Positions 1-12,138 of a DNA stretch of 64,000 nt are shown one piece after another. Source of the DNA: Polyangium sp. 6x1 (GTDB lineage: Bacteria > Myxococcota_A > Polyangia > Polyangiales > Polyangiaceae); NCBI RefSeq assembly GCF_029946515.1, contig NZ_JARZHH010000001.1, forward strand, positions 434,001-498,000, read 5' to 3'. Within the stretch, counting starts at the first letter, position 1; the number at the start of each line of letters is the position of its first letter. A program made the translations under genes and the position numbers. The notes beneath the pieces were generated by a model. The model was not told where the DNA came from and did not search any database. It was given only the letters and a program-made list of their open reading frames with translations.

Positions 1-450
1 CTCGTCGACAAACGCGCCTTCGGGGTGCGGCTGCCCGTCGTCGATTCGTACGTCCTGCCAACCGCGGAGCCGAAGCCGGGGGACGTGGTGGTGCTTTCGT
101 CACCGGAAAACGAAAACACGCTTTTGAAGCGGGTGGTCGCGGGCCCCGGGGACGTGGTCACCGTGAAGGACGGCCGCATCACGCTCAATGGGCAGGAAGC
201 TCCCGTCACGCACGAGCCGGGCGGGAACTACGAGGAGCTCGGCGATGCACGCCACCCGTTGCGCCTCGGCTACGGCGGACCGGATTTCGGTCCTGCGCGT
301 GTCCCCGATGGCCATTGGCTCGTCATGGGCGACAACCGCGGCAACAGCCACGACGGCCGCATGTTCGGCTTCGTCGCCCGCGACGCGATCCGCGGACGCG
401 CCGTGCGGGTCTTCGTCCGCGACGGCCATTTCACCTGGAAATCTCTCTAG
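1..450 (+). CDS. lepB: Signal peptidase I, 5'-truncated by window edge
   Basis: S26 leader peptidase that cuts signal peptides from exported proteins at the outer face of the cytoplasmic membrane. The reading frame is open from base 1, and the first codons (LVDKRAFGVRLP) match the family stretch just after the catalytic Ser box, so the N-terminal membrane segment and the Ser lie outside the window. The catalytic Lys box is visible as LLKRVVAGPGD, and the conserved C-terminal box as MGDNRGNSHDGR followed by FGFV. The stop TAG at 448-450 interlocks with the stop of the convergent kinase gene. The GTG at base 25 is not the real start. Confidence 0.93.
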   Translation, partial: LVDKRAFGVRLPVVDSYVLPTAEPKPGDVVVLSSPENENTLLKRVVAGPGDVVTVKDGRITLNGQEAPVTHEPGGNYEELGDARHPLRLGYGGPDFGPARVPDGHWLVMGDNRGNSHDGRMFGFVARDAIRGRAVRVFVRDGHFTWKSL

Positions 451-2894
451 CTCCTCTCCTCGTCCGCGGAAACCCGCGCGTCGTCGATCGGGAGCCGGAC
501 GGCGAACGTCGCTCCCCTTCCCTCGCCGGCGCTCTTCACGTCCACGGTGCCGCCGTGGAGCTCGACCAGGTTCTTCACGATGGCGAGCCCGAGGCCGAGC
601 CCGCCGTGCTCGCGCGTCATCGAGCTGTCCGCCTGGCGAAACCGCTCGAAGACGTGCGGCATGAACTCGGGCTTGATGCCTTGCCCCGTATCCGCGATGG
701 TGATCTCGGCGTGACCGTCGACCCGGTCGAGCTTGACCTGCACCTTCCCGCCGCTCGGGGTGAATTTGATGGCATTGCTCACGAGGTTCGAGATGACCTG
801 CTCCAGCCGGCTCGGATCCCCACGCACCCTGCCCGAGAAGGGCCTCGAAATGGATTCGAGCTCGACGTGTTTCTCCGCAGCCGAGGGGGCGATGGACGAA
901 AGAACGAGCGCAATCACGTCGTGCAGGTCGACCGATCGCACGTCGAGGTGCGCCTTCCCGGAGCTGATCCGGCCCATGTCGAGCAGGTCCTCGATGAGCT
1001 GCGCCAGGGCGCGGGCATTGCGAACGATGACCGTGAGGCCCTTGTAGAGATCCGGATCGCTGCTGCCGTTCGACCGACGGCGCAGGATTTGCGACCAGCC
1101 GAGAATCGCGGTGAGCGGGGTGCGCAGCTCGTGGCTGACCGTCGCGAGAAACTCGTCTTTGAGGCGGCTCGCGCGCTCCGCGTCCGCGCGGGCGGTTCGC
1201 TCGCTCTGGAGCAAGCGCTCGCGCTCGTTCTCGGCCCGCCTGCGGGCCGTGATATCCATACCGGAGGGAATGAGGTGGGTGACGTGGCCCTCCTCGTCGC
1301 GCAGTGGCGCGAGCTGAAAGTCGACGCAGATGAGGGAGCCTCCTGCCATCCGCGCCGTCACGTCGAAACGAACGACCTCGCCGCATCTTGCGCGGTCCAT
1401 GGCGCCGTGGATCCGCGCCTGCGACTCGGGCAAATCGCTCCACCAGTAGCAATCCCAGAACTTCTTTCCGAGGACGTCGGCGGACGTGATGCTCGCCGCT
1501 TCGAGCGGCGCGCGATTGCATTGGAGGAGCGTTCCATCGAGGGCCATCACCCCCACGAACGCGAACAGGTTGTCGAGGACGCGGCGAACGTGCGCTTCGC
1601 TCTCGTGCAGGGCCGCCTCGGCGAGCTTGCGCTCCGTGATGTCCCGAACGACCCCGAGCATCACGAGATCATCGTCCCTGTGCTCGATGGCGCCGCTCGA
1701 CTCCAGCCACAACGTGGTGCCGTCCGCGTGCACGACGCGAAATTCGCTTTTGTAGAAATAGGGCTCGCTCCCTCCGGACCGAGCCTGCTCGACGGCGTCC
1801 TGGACCGCCCTCACGGCCTGCGCGCGGTCGTCGGGATGAACGCTCTCGATCCAGCGCTCGTAATCGACCGTGCAGCCCCGCCGATGGCCGTAGAGCTCAC
1901 AGGCCTCCGGCGTCCAAAACGCCCTCCCCGTCGTGAGGTTCCAGGTCCAAACGCCGGTCCGTCCCGCTCGGCTGGCGAGGCGCAGCCGTTCCTCGTTCTC
2001 GCGGAGCTGCTCGCCCCTTCGCCATTCGTCCACGACAACGGCCAGGACGAGCGCGGTCGTCGCAGCGACGGCGACGAATTGCTGGAGCAACACGAGTCGG
2101 AAATTCTCCGAGACCGCGGCGAACGCCCCATACCCTGCCGTCGTGCCCCAGACCGCGGCAACGGCCACCATCAACATGGCCGTCGTCGCGCCCCGCACGC
2201 CCCCCGATAGCGCCGCCCACATGAGCGCTGGGAAAACCGCCCACGCGAGGGGCAGGTTGGGCCCGTGAGGCCCGAAGATCAACCATGCGGCCCCTCCCGC
2301 CGTCGCCGTGCTCAGCAAAAGATGAAGCCACCACCGCACGCCCTGGCCGATCGGTTCGCTGCGGGTCCAGCTCAGCACGAAGGGCGTGACGACCAGCACG
2401 CCCATCACATTGCCCGCCCACCAGTTGAGCCACACCACGGGAGCCCGCTCGAATCCATTCGGAATCACCCGGGCGAGCACGGCGCTCCCGATGGTAGCGC
2501 CGATGGCCGAGCAGGCGAGGCCGGCGCCGATCAAGGCCAGCACGTCGCGCAGGCGCGTGAGCGCGGGTCGGATACGAGCACGCGTGAGGGCCCAGGCTCC
2601 GCCCACGGCCGCGAGCGAGTTTCCTCCCGAAATGGCGATCTGGGCCCATAAAGGAATGGGATGCGCGTCCACGAGGAACGCAGCCATCCTGCCAGCGAAC
2701 ACGGCCGGCCACAGCCGCCGGCCGCCGAGCACCAGGCCGGCGAGGGCGGCGCCCGCTGCCGGGAACACCGGGGAAACCACGCCGCCGATCGTCGCCCACC
2801 GGAGCCCCCAATCGGTGAGGAGGAAGTAACTCGTGAACAACGCGGCGGCAGGGCCAAGGCTGCGGGACCAGTCCGCCTTACCGCTTTTTCCCAT
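447..2894 (-). CDS. MASE1-PAS-PAS hybrid-sensor histidine kinase
   Basis: Membrane-bound two-component sensor kinase of about 815 residues. The N-terminal 290 residues form a multi-helix MASE1-type sensor. Two PAS domains follow (about 305-425 and 435-555). The HisKA phospho-acceptor is [12 protein letters not shown] with His near residue 588, and the HATPase has an N box (NLVSNAIKF) and G boxes ([14 protein letters not shown]). There is no receiver domain, and no response regulator gene is adjacent, so the partner is unknown. ATG 2894 is preceded by a purine-rich GGGGTGG. A GTG at 2906 is a possible start four codons upstream. The stop overlaps the lepB stop in a CTAG. Confidence 0.9.
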   Translation of the reverse strand: MGKSGKADWSRSLGPAAALFTSYFLLTDWGLRWATIGGVVSPVFPAAGAALAGLVLGGRRLWPAVFAGRMAAFLVDAHPIPLWAQIAISGGNSLAAVGGAWALTRARIRPALTRLRDVLALIGAGLACSAIGATIGSAVLARVIPNGFERAPVVWLNWWAGNVMGVLVVTPFVLSWTRSEPIGQGVRWWLHLLLSTATAGGAAWLIFGPHGPNLPLAWAVFPALMWAALSGGVRGATTAMLMVAVAAVWGTTAGYGAFAAVSENFRLVLLQQFVAVAATTALVLAVVVDEWRRGEQLRENEERLRLASRAGRTGVWTWNLTTGRAFWTPEACELYGHRRGCTVDYERWIESVHPDDRAQAVRAVQDAVEQARSGGSEPYFYKSEFRVVHADGTTLWLESSGAIEHRDDDLVMLGVVRDITERKLAEAALHESEAHVRRVLDNLFAFVGVMALDGTLLQCNRAPLEAASITSADVLGKKFWDCYWWSDLPESQARIHGAMDRARCGEVVRFDVTARMAGGSLICVDFQLAPLRDEEGHVTHLIPSGMDITARRRAENERERLLQSERTARADAERASRLKDEFLATVSHELRTPLTAILGWSQILRRRSNGSSDPDLYKGLTVIVRNARALAQLIEDLLDMGRISSGKAHLDVRSVDLHDVIALVLSSIAPSAAEKHVELESISRPFSGRVRGDPSRLEQVISNLVSNAIKFTPSGGKVQVKLDRVDGHAEITIADTGQGIKPEFMPHVFERFRQADSSMTREHGGLGLGLAIVKNLVELHGGTVDVKSAGEGRGATFAVRLPIDDARVSADEERS

Positions 2895-3142
2895 GCGCCA
2901 CCCCACCGCTTCGTAATGCGCAGCGCATGAAACTGCCGCTGCCGCTCGCGGTGGCGGAGGAAGAATTTCGCCGATCGAGCCGTGCGACCTGGTCTCTTTC
3001 AGGAAAGACGAACGAGCTCAGCGCTCGAGGAGCCACGCCCTGGCTTCGGCCACGATCTCGTCGATTTTCCCGAACCGTGAGTCCCTGGTCGCGCCGCTTT
3101 TATCGTGCGAAAACAACGATGTGCGACGAGGCGCCCCTCTGA

Positions 3143-4495
3143 TCAGCGGGGGCGCACGTGACCATTGGCGCGGTGAATGCCGGTCCGCGGCAATACGCCC
3201 ATCTTCTCGGCGACCTCCACGTTGATGGCGTGGATCGCCGCCCGATCGTCCTCCGCCACGCCGCGCTCGTGCATCGTCCGGGCGATCATGTTGATCGCGA
3301 CGCGCACGCTGCAGGCATGTCCGATGCTCCCGCCGAAGACCTCGGGCTCCACGAAACGAAGGTGCGCGCCGACGCGCCGCTCGGCGTGCATCTTGTAGAC
3401 GAACGCATCCTGCATGTGGTTCAGCAGTTCGATGATGTCCCGCTCGTGCACGTTGCCATAACCGTCGCCGCCCTCGATGAGCGGGCACAACGCGATTTCG
3501 CCCGTCGCCTTGATGCGCAGCGTGGGGGCGGGGCGAAAAAAGTTCTTGCAGCGGAGCTCCTCGTCGGTGAACGCCGCGAGGTCGCCGCGCGAGCGCCGGA
3601 GCTTCACGCCGCCGCCGACGTCGATGAAATTGCTCACGTAATTGGAGTCGTCCTGCACGAGCAGTTGCGCGGCCACGCGGTCGCCGCCCTCAAAACCATA
3701 GATGCGCCGCGAGAGGTCGGCGATCCACGCCCGCGTCTCCGCGCTGGCGGTGCCCATTCCGACCACGAGGGAGACACGCGGCTCGAGGCCCGCGTCGCGC
3801 ACCTTGCCGAGCCCCTCGATCACGCGATCGTAGAGGCCGGGCACGCCGCGGCAAGCGTCGTGCGTCGCCGCGGGCCCGTCGAGGCTGACGATGACGTGGG
3901 TGAGGCCGCGGGCCCGGAGATCGGCCAGGTATTCGCGATCGTCGGCATAACGTTTTCCCGCCGCGCGGAAGTCTCTCTCGCCGAAGAACCAACCGCTCGT
4001 GATGACCGACGCGTGCGTGCCGCCCTGCGCGCGGATGTACGCGACGAGATCGAGCCAGCCCTTGCCGTACAGCGTCACCTCGCCGCCGATGAAGTCGAAG
4101 CGGTCGAGGCCGATCGGCAAGACGGCGTCGACGACCCGCCGGAGCCGCGTCGGGTCGGCCTCGGCGTGCGCCTCCAGGTTCGAATTGCGGCAATGGCTGC
4201 AATCGAGGTTGCAGACCGTCGTGTACTCGAAGACCACGCGCCGGATGTGCTCGAGCGGGTTGCGATCGTAACGCAGGCGGGCGGCGTCGCGATCCATGCC
4301 TTCGGGGGCGGGCTCGATCATCCCGCGCGCAACGAGCGCCGAGAGCTCGGGGCTCTCGTCCTTGTCGAGGATGCCGCGGGAAAGGATGAGACCAAGCCGC
4401 GCCACGTCGTCCGCTTCGAGCGCCTTGTCGAGCGCGCCCGAGCGCGCGAGGGAGAGCAGGTAACGGTGCCCGTAGTTGCTGAGAATGAAGCGCAT
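3143..4495 (-). CDS. Radical SAM protein with SPASM-like C-terminal region
   Basis: 450-residue radical S-adenosylmethionine enzyme. The [4Fe-4S]-binding motif is CNLDCSHC (CX3CX2C) near residue 95, followed by the Gly-rich FIGGEVTLYG stretch expected of the SAM-binding barrel. Later cysteines (CKNFF, ALCPL) resemble an auxiliary-cluster SPASM/twitch region. The N-terminal 80 residues are helical and could be a small substrate-recognition domain. Enzymes of this shape modify peptides or act as heme/cofactor maturases. The substrate is not evident. It lies 115 bp downstream of the metallophosphoesterase in the same direction. A tiny possible ORF follows 26 bp after its stop (see findings). Confidence 0.85.
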   Translation of the reverse strand: MRFILSNYGHRYLLSLARSGALDKALEADDVARLGLILSRGILDKDESPELSALVARGMIEPAPEGMDRDAARLRYDRNPLEHIRRVVFEYTTVCNLDCSHCRNSNLEAHAEADPTRLRRVVDAVLPIGLDRFDFIGGEVTLYGKGWLDLVAYIRAQGGTHASVITSGWFFGERDFRAAGKRYADDREYLADLRARGLTHVIVSLDGPAATHDACRGVPGLYDRVIEGLGKVRDAGLEPRVSLVVGMGTASAETRAWIADLSRRIYGFEGGDRVAAQLLVQDDSNYVSNFIDVGGGVKLRRSRGDLAAFTDEELRCKNFFRPAPTLRIKATGEIALCPLIEGGDGYGNVHERDIIELLNHMQDAFVYKMHAERRVGAHLRFVEPEVFGGSIGHACSVRVAINMIARTMHERGVAEDDRAAIHAINVEVAEKMGVLPRTGIHRANGHVRPR

Positions 4496-4610
4496 CGACG
4501 CCTCCCGCGCGGAGCATCGGAGTCTACTCGGTTTCCCCCCCGAGCGCGACAGAGTTCGCCCTCTCCACGCCGCGCCGACCGAGCGCCGCCAGGCTCGCCG
4601 CGCCCTTCGC

Positions 4611-5435
4611 TCATCCCGCCACGAGCCGAAACACGGGTAGCTCTGGCCTGCAGGTGAACCGCACGGGCAGAACGCTCGTGCCGATCCCGCGGCTCACGTA
4701 CATCCGCCCCTTGGTCGTCGTATACATTCCCGATTGGTAGCGCCCCGAGCCGGGCGGGAGCCATATCGGCGCGCCGAAGGCCCGCACCTGCCCGCCGTGC
4801 GTATGTCCCGCGAGGCCGAGATCGAAGCGCGGGGCATCCTGGGGCAGCTCGTCGAATATGCCGGGCGCGTGCGTGAGAAACAGCCGCGCGGGTCCGGAGG
4901 GCGGGTCGCGCAAGGCGGAGGAGAGGTCGTGGTGGCCGCTGCAGAAATCGTCCGTGGCGACCACGGTAACTCCGCTCGCGAGCCGCGCGGATTCGTTTCC
5001 GAGGAGCTTCGCGCCGACACGCACGAATGCCCGTCGCAGGTCGTCCCTCGGGACTTCGCCCCAGTGCTCCCAGTTCCCGACCGTCGCGACCACCTCGCGC
5101 CCCGTCGCAGCAAGCGCGCGGCAAAACTCCGAGAGCACCCCGAGCGCGTTCGGATCGTCGACGGAGTCGCCCGTCAGGACGACGAGGTTTGGCTGGAACG
5201 ACTTCATGGCTTCCACCACGGCGTCGTGGACACCCCCGAGCGAGCTCAAATGCAAATCCGAGAGGTGGGCAATCCGGAAGCCTTCGAGGCCACGCGGCAG
5301 GCCCGGGACAGGGACGTCGTGCTCGGTGATCTCCATCCAGGCAGGTTCGATCGCGAGGGCGTCGACCGCGGCGATCCCGACCGCACAACAACCCGCGACG
5401 CGCAGGAGGTCTCGTCGGCTGATGCGCTTCTGCAT
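4611..5435 (-). CDS. Tat-exported metallophosphoesterase (YaeI/YkuE type)
   Basis: 274-residue calcineurin-like phosphoesterase. The N-terminus MQKRISRRDLLRVAG has the twin-arginine motif and a hydrophobic stretch, indicating Tat export after folding with its metals. Phosphoesterase motifs in order are HLSDLHL, LTGDSVDD, GNWEHW (Asn/His), LTHAPG and GHTHGGQ, which ligate a dinuclear metal centre. The size and the GHTHGGQ box match the YkuE/YaeI subgroup (UDP-2,3-diacylglucosamine hydrolase-like or phospholipid phosphatase), but the substrate cannot be read from sequence. The ATG at 5435 is chosen because it places the Tat motif at residues 4-10. In-frame codons further upstream read as non-coding. 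Confidence 0.88.
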   Translation of the reverse strand: MQKRISRRDLLRVAGCCAVGIAAVDALAIEPAWMEITEHDVPVPGLPRGLEGFRIAHLSDLHLSSLGGVHDAVVEAMKSFQPNLVVLTGDSVDDPNALGVLSEFCRALAATGREVVATVGNWEHWGEVPRDDLRRAFVRVGAKLLGNESARLASGVTVVATDDFCSGHHDLSSALRDPPSGPARLFLTHAPGIFDELPQDAPRFDLGLAGHTHGGQVRAFGAPIWLPPGSGRYQSGMYTTTKGRMYVSRGIGTSVLPVRFTCRPELPVFRLVAG

Positions 5436-5538
5436 CCGAGATCGTAGCAGCGTGGGCGGCCCCGCGCTCGTAGCACGAGCAGGCAGCGCCAAAGACGGGG
5501 CTTGCGCGCCGGAGTCTGTCCCGGTACATTCGGCCGCC

Positions 5539-5949
5539 ATGAACCACAAAGCCCAAGGACGCTTCGATATCACCCGCACCGCCGAACCGCCGTACGATAC
5601 CCGCGAAGGCGCCACGCTCGGGCGCAGCCGATTCGACAAACGATTCGAGGGGGGACTCGTGGCGACGAGCGTCGTGGAGATGATCAGCGCGGTGTCCGGC
5701 GTGAAGGGTTCGGCCGGATACGTGGCGATCGAGCGCGTGGAAGGCGCGCTCGACGGGCGCGCCGGGAGCTTCGTGCTGCAACACAGCGGCACGATGGACC
5801 GCGGCGCCGCCTCGCTCTCGCTGACCGTGGTACCCGACACCGCCACGGGCGCGCTCACGGGGCTGCGCGGCCGAATGCAGATCGACATCGTCGGCGGCGA
5901 GCACCGCTACACGTTCGATTACGATCTGCCTGCGGAGTCCGCGGAATGA
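5539..5949 (+). CDS. DUF3224 domain protein
   Basis: 136-residue cytosolic protein matching the DUF3224 beta-barrel family. Recognisable features are the opening RFDITRTAEPPYD, the central FEGGLVATSVVEMISA and the end GEHRYTFDYDLP. The family has an allene-oxide-cyclase-like fold and no established reaction. The start ATG at 5539 is the one that gives the family's usual N-terminus. The last 31 bp overlap the 3' end of a small convergent ORF on the other strand. Confidence 0.85.
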   Translation: MNHKAQGRFDITRTAEPPYDTREGATLGRSRFDKRFEGGLVATSVVEMISAVSGVKGSAGYVAIERVEGALDGRAGSFVLQHSGTMDRGAASLSLTVVPDTATGALTGLRGRMQIDIVGGEHRYTFDYDLPAESAE

Positions 5950-6122
5950 TGTCGTAACCCGAGCCGCGGCGCGAGGTCGGACTGCACCTTTCGAAGGAAA
6001 GATTCGTCGGCGGCGAACGCTCGGAGGACGAGGCCCTTGCGACGATCGTGATTCGCGAGCAGGCACGCCGCGGCACCGAGACGGTGCTTCTTGCAGAGGG
6101 CTTCGCCGCAGCGGAACAGCAT
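5919..6122 (-). CDS. Small hypothetical protein downstream of 6133-6609
   Basis: 67-residue ORF of unknown function (begins MLFRCGEALCKKHRLG). It starts 10 bp after the stop of the secreted-protein gene and has an AAAGG ribosome-binding site six bases before the ATG, which suggests co-transcription. It is basic with three cysteines near the N-terminus and has no signal peptide. Its 3' end overlaps the DUF3224 gene on the opposite strand by 31 bp. It could still be a chance ORF; spacing and Shine-Dalgarno sequence are the only positive evidence. Confidence 0.5.
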   Translation of the reverse strand: MLFRCGEALCKKHRLGAAACLLANHDRRKGLVLRAFAADESFLRKVQSDLAPRLGLRHHSADSAGRS

Positions 6123-6132
6123 GCTGGCCTTT

Positions 6133-6609
6133 CTAGCAGTGGGGCTTGGCGCAGGAGTCGCCGCTGCATGCATAACATGATGCGCGCCCGTCGAGCCACG
6201 TGATCTTGCAGTGGCCCGTGGTCCCGAAGAGCACGTCGCACTGGAGCGTCATGAGCGTCGAGTCGGGCCCGGCGCTCTGCACGTCCTCCAGCGCGTAGAG
6301 CATGGTCACGCCATAAGCAGGGTCGCATCCGACGAGCCCTCCGGCCGAGTTGATACCGCAGACCGCCAGCGTCGCGCCGTCCGCCACATAGTCGCCCACG
6401 TTGTACGCAACGAACGGATCCTGTCCGTCTGCGGTGGCGATGTACTTGATGCCGTCGTTCGTCGTGGTGACGGGGATGTAGCCCGCCGCGTCGGCGTAAT
6501 GATGTCCCACGGCCGACAGCCGATGCGAGAGCGAGGTCGCCACCTGGCCGATGGCGGTACCCGCCGCGAGCGCGACACAAAATCCGAGTGCAATGCCGTC
6601 CTTCTTCAC
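6133..6609 (-). CDS. Secreted or membrane-anchored hypothetical protein
   Basis: 158-residue protein with an N-terminal hydrophobic segment (IALGFCVALAAGTAIG) and a cysteine-containing extracytoplasmic part that ends in a Cys-rich tail (CYACSGDSCAKPHC). No family was recognised. GTG at 6609 is taken as start because AGGAA lies seven bases upstream and the signal segment then sits at residues 5-20; the longer frame to 6651 lacks such a site. A clear -24/-12 sigma-54 promoter lies at 6652-6667 on this strand. The GTCACG palindromes at 6753-6826 lie 86-160 bp further upstream, so the gene is probably controlled divergently with the gene at 6914. Confidence 0.7.
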   Translation of the reverse strand: MKKDGIALGFCVALAAGTAIGQVATSLSHRLSAVGHHYADAAGYIPVTTTNDGIKYIATADGQDPFVAYNVGDYVADGATLAVCGINSAGGLVGCDPAYGVTMLYALEDVQSAGPDSTLMTLQCDVLFGTTGHCKITWLDGRASCYACSGDSCAKPHC

Positions 6610-6651
6610 GGGTGTTCCTGCCGCTGGGGTTTTCAATACGCGACACCACAT

Positions 6652-6667
6652 CGCATGGGACGTGCCA
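6652..6667 (-). promoter_or_regulatory. Sigma-54 promoter for the 6133-6609 gene
   Basis: Minus-strand TGGCACGTCCCATGCG has the GG-N10-GC spacing of the -24/-12 consensus (TGGCACG-N4-TTGCW) and a perfect -24 element. It lies about 45 bp before the GTG start. The call rests on motif match and position only. Confidence 0.7.
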
Positions 6668-6752
6668 GACGAGAAAAACGTCGCGAACCTCGCAATCTCG
6701 CGCGTAGGCCCCCGAGATCACGTCGTCGTCGCGCCGTTCCTTCCGGCACCCG

Positions 6753-6826
6753 CTGTCACGCACCCATGACACCCGTCACGCCGCCGTGACAGCGCCCTCC
6801 CCGCGGCTGTGACGCGAGCCTGACAG
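6753..6826. promoter_or_regulatory. Cluster of GTCACG-N4-CGTGAC palindromes (putative activator sites)
   Basis: Three 20-bp elements share the pattern CTGTCACG-N4-CGTGACAG. 6753-6772 has GTCACG-CACC-CATGAC. 6773-6792 has GTCACG-CCGC-CGTGAC, exactly 20 bp after the first and so on the same helix face. 6807-6826 is a more degenerate copy (GTGACG-CGAG-CCTGAC). They lie between two divergent sigma-54 promoters at distances typical of enhancer-binding-protein sites. A fourth perfect copy precedes the third promoter at 7902. Confidence 0.65.
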
Positions 6827-6866
6827 CCCCACGTCCTTGCCGTTCAAATGACGGCGGCTCAGGCTC

Positions 6867-6882
6867 TGGCACGAACGCTGCA
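6867..6882 (+). promoter_or_regulatory. Sigma-54 promoter for the 6914 gene
   Basis: TGGCACGAACGCTGCA matches TGGCACG-N4-TTGCA with one mismatch and correct GG-N10-GC spacing. It lies 31 bp before the ATG at 6914 and 40 bp after the nearest GTCACG palindrome. Confidence 0.75.
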
Positions 6883-6913
6883 ATGGCTCCCTCCCGAACG
6901 AAGGGAGACCGCC

Positions 6914-7759
6914 ATGAAGACCAACATCGCCTTTGCCTCGCTCATCGCTGCCCTCGCCCCCCTCGCGTCCGCGTGCGCCGACGCAACCCCGATCGACGTC
7001 GTCCCCGCCGAAGCGATGGCGCTGAGCGCGCTCTCCGCGCCGAGCTCGGCGGAAGGGGCGAAAGCTCCGGAGACCCACGCGAAAAAGGGGCCCGGGCACA
7101 ATCTCCTCTTCCCCCGCCAGGCGCATCCCTTTGGCGCGAGCTACGAGGACTGGGCCGCCGCGTGGTGGCAATGGGCGCTCTCCATCCCCGTCGACGAGAA
7201 CCCGATGCTCGACGGCCCGTGCGAGCTGCATCAATCGGGAAACGTCTTCTTCCTCGCGGGCACCATGGGCGGGACGGCGACCCGGAATTGCACGATCCCG
7301 GTCGGCAAAGGGATCTTCTTCCCGATCGTGAACGTGGTGTACCGGAGCTGTCCGGAGTACGTCAACGGGTCGTACACGTGCGAGCTCGCGACGTCCGACG
7401 ACAAGCTGCATGAATGGGCGTCGTCGTACATCGAGAGCGGCGAGGGGACGATGCTCCTCGAGATCGACGGGGTCTCTGTCGCCAATCTCGACCCCTACCG
7501 GGCCCACTCCGAGGTATTCGCGGACGCGTCGCCATTGAACGTCGAGGACCGCGTCGCCCCCGCGTGCAGCGGGCCGATCGAAGCGAACTCCTGCGGCGTC
7601 CCCGTGGGCTCGCCGCGTTCCTCCGTGGCCGACGGCTACTGGGCCATGCTCCACCCGCTGCCGCCGGGGCAACACGAGATCCGCTTTGCGGCGAGCATCG
7701 ACAACAACGTTGGCAGCTTCTCGCTCGACGTCACGTACCATATCGTCGTCGCGCCCTGA
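6914..7759 (+). CDS. Secreted hypothetical protein (probable lipoprotein)
   Basis: 281-residue exported protein. The signal peptide ends in a lipobox-like LASAC, so Cys at about 21 may be lipidated. The mature part has a recurring uncharacterised signature: WAAAWWQWALSIP near residue 80, then GTMGGTATRNCTIPVGKGIFFPIVN, with paired cysteines. I recognise this as a widespread bacterial hypothetical family with no assigned reaction. The ATG at 6914 follows a GGGAGACC site. Transcription is inferred from the -24/-12 element at 6867, with palindromes upstream. The gene and its neighbour at 7985 have parallel promoter architecture. Confidence 0.8.
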   Translation: MKTNIAFASLIAALAPLASACADATPIDVVPAEAMALSALSAPSSAEGAKAPETHAKKGPGHNLLFPRQAHPFGASYEDWAAAWWQWALSIPVDENPMLDGPCELHQSGNVFFLAGTMGGTATRNCTIPVGKGIFFPIVNVVYRSCPEYVNGSYTCELATSDDKLHEWASSYIESGEGTMLLEIDGVSVANLDPYRAHSEVFADASPLNVEDRVAPACSGPIEANSCGVPVGSPRSSVADGYWAMLHPLPPGQHEIRFAASIDNNVGSFSLDVTYHIVVAP

Positions 7760-7802
7760 GGCTCGCGGCCCAGAAACCCCGTCACGAAGGCGGAACATTC
7801 GG

Positions 7803-7822
7803 CTGTCACGGCAGCGTGACAG
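7803..7822. promoter_or_regulatory. Perfect palindrome CTGTCACG-N4-CGTGACAG
   Basis: Eight-base perfect inverted repeat with a four-base centre, identical in its arms to the elements at 6753-6792. It lies 79 bp upstream of the -24 box at 7902, a normal activator-site distance. A half-match (GTCACG-AAGG-CGGAAC) is at 7781-7796. It could also fold as a hairpin downstream of the 6914 gene, but no T run follows. Confidence 0.6.
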
Positions 7823-7901
7823 TGTCGCAGCGCCGTGCCAGGCGCGGCTCGGTCTGGCGCAGTCTTGTGGGAGGGAGCATGCGCCCCCGCGCTTTTCGGC
7901 C

Positions 7902-7917
7902 TGGCACGGGTCTTGTT
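7902..7917 (+). promoter_or_regulatory. Sigma-54 promoter for the 7985 gene
   Basis: TGGCACGGGTCTTGTT has a perfect -24 element and TTG at -12. The invariant -12 GC reads GT. It lies 67 bp before the ATG at 7985 and downstream of the palindrome at 7803. Confidence 0.6.
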
Positions 7918-7984
7918 ATGATGGATCGTATCCACGCGACGGACGAAGACGTCGCCTGAGCCTCAAGAAAAGGACTTCAATACC

Positions 7985-8824
7985 ATGACGTTTCAGCGCT
8001 CCCTCCTCGTTGCTGCTTCCATCGGTGCTGGTCTCCTCCAGGCGGCGTGCCTCGCGGGGTCGGATGAAGTGAACGCGCTCGACCCCGTCGGGCTCGAGAG
8101 GATGTCGGGCGGCGGCGGCGACACCCAGGGCGGCAACGGACTGCAGAGCGAGTCCTTCATCATCGCCATGGACGATCTCTGGGACTCCACGTCCGCGGCA
8201 TTCGACGGGAACAACGCGGCCGTGCAGGTGATGGAGCAATCCCAGATGGGCCGCGATACGCTCAAATATGCCGCGAGAATCGCCCTCCCCACAGGACCGC
8301 ACCCCGGCGACAACTTTCTGTGGCTGGGACAAGGCATGCTGACGAACACGAGCGGCTGGCCCACGGGCGCGCTCGCGACGTCGCAGCAGAAGTACGACCT
8401 CTTCGCGGTCATGCTGGCTCACCTCAACCCCTTCGGCGCGGAGGAAGACATTCTCCTGGCGGGCGCGAACCTCGCGTCGCAGAACATTTCCCTGCCAATC
8501 AAGTCGCTGTTTACCTTCAACGAGGCCCTCTGGGTCGCATACGAGAACGCGAACGGGCTCCAGCTCGAGGTCTGGCCGCTCGACAATCTTTCGAACACGT
8601 GCGTCCAGAAGACCGCCGCCGCCGCGAAGACGCGGACCTGCGGCCGGTTCGCCCGTACATCGGACTGCCCCGTGACCGTGCGGACCGGCTATCAAACGCA
8701 CTGTACGTACGATGCCGTGACGGAGACCTGGACATCCTGCGAAGGCCACCCGGCCATTCAGACCTGGCTCAAGGCAGACGGCTGGAAAACGTTGTATCCC
8801 AGCTGCCTGCCCGAGCCCCAGTGA
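7985..8824 (+). CDS. Hypothetical lipoprotein
   Basis: 279-residue lipoprotein. The signal peptide ends LLQAAC with the lipidated Cys near residue 22. A Gly-rich linker (SGGGGDTQGGNG) leads into a soluble domain with no recognised family. The C-terminal 80 residues hold several cysteines, including CVQK, RTCGRF, SDCPV, THCTYD and TSCEGH, which suggests a disulfide-rich module. It is under the sigma-54-like element at 7902. Its stop is six bases from the stop of the convergent kinase gene at 8831, and there is no room for a terminator between them. Confidence 0.8.
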   Translation: MTFQRSLLVAASIGAGLLQAACLAGSDEVNALDPVGLERMSGGGGDTQGGNGLQSESFIIAMDDLWDSTSAAFDGNNAAVQVMEQSQMGRDTLKYAARIALPTGPHPGDNFLWLGQGMLTNTSGWPTGALATSQQKYDLFAVMLAHLNPFGAEEDILLAGANLASQNISLPIKSLFTFNEALWVAYENANGLQLEVWPLDNLSNTCVQKTAAAAKTRTCGRFARTSDCPVTVRTGYQTHCTYDAVTETWTSCEGHPAIQTWLKADGWKTLYPSCLPEPQ

Positions 8825-8830
8825 AAGCCC

Positions 8831-12133
<3,303 letters not shown>

Positions 12134-12138
12134 GTCAA

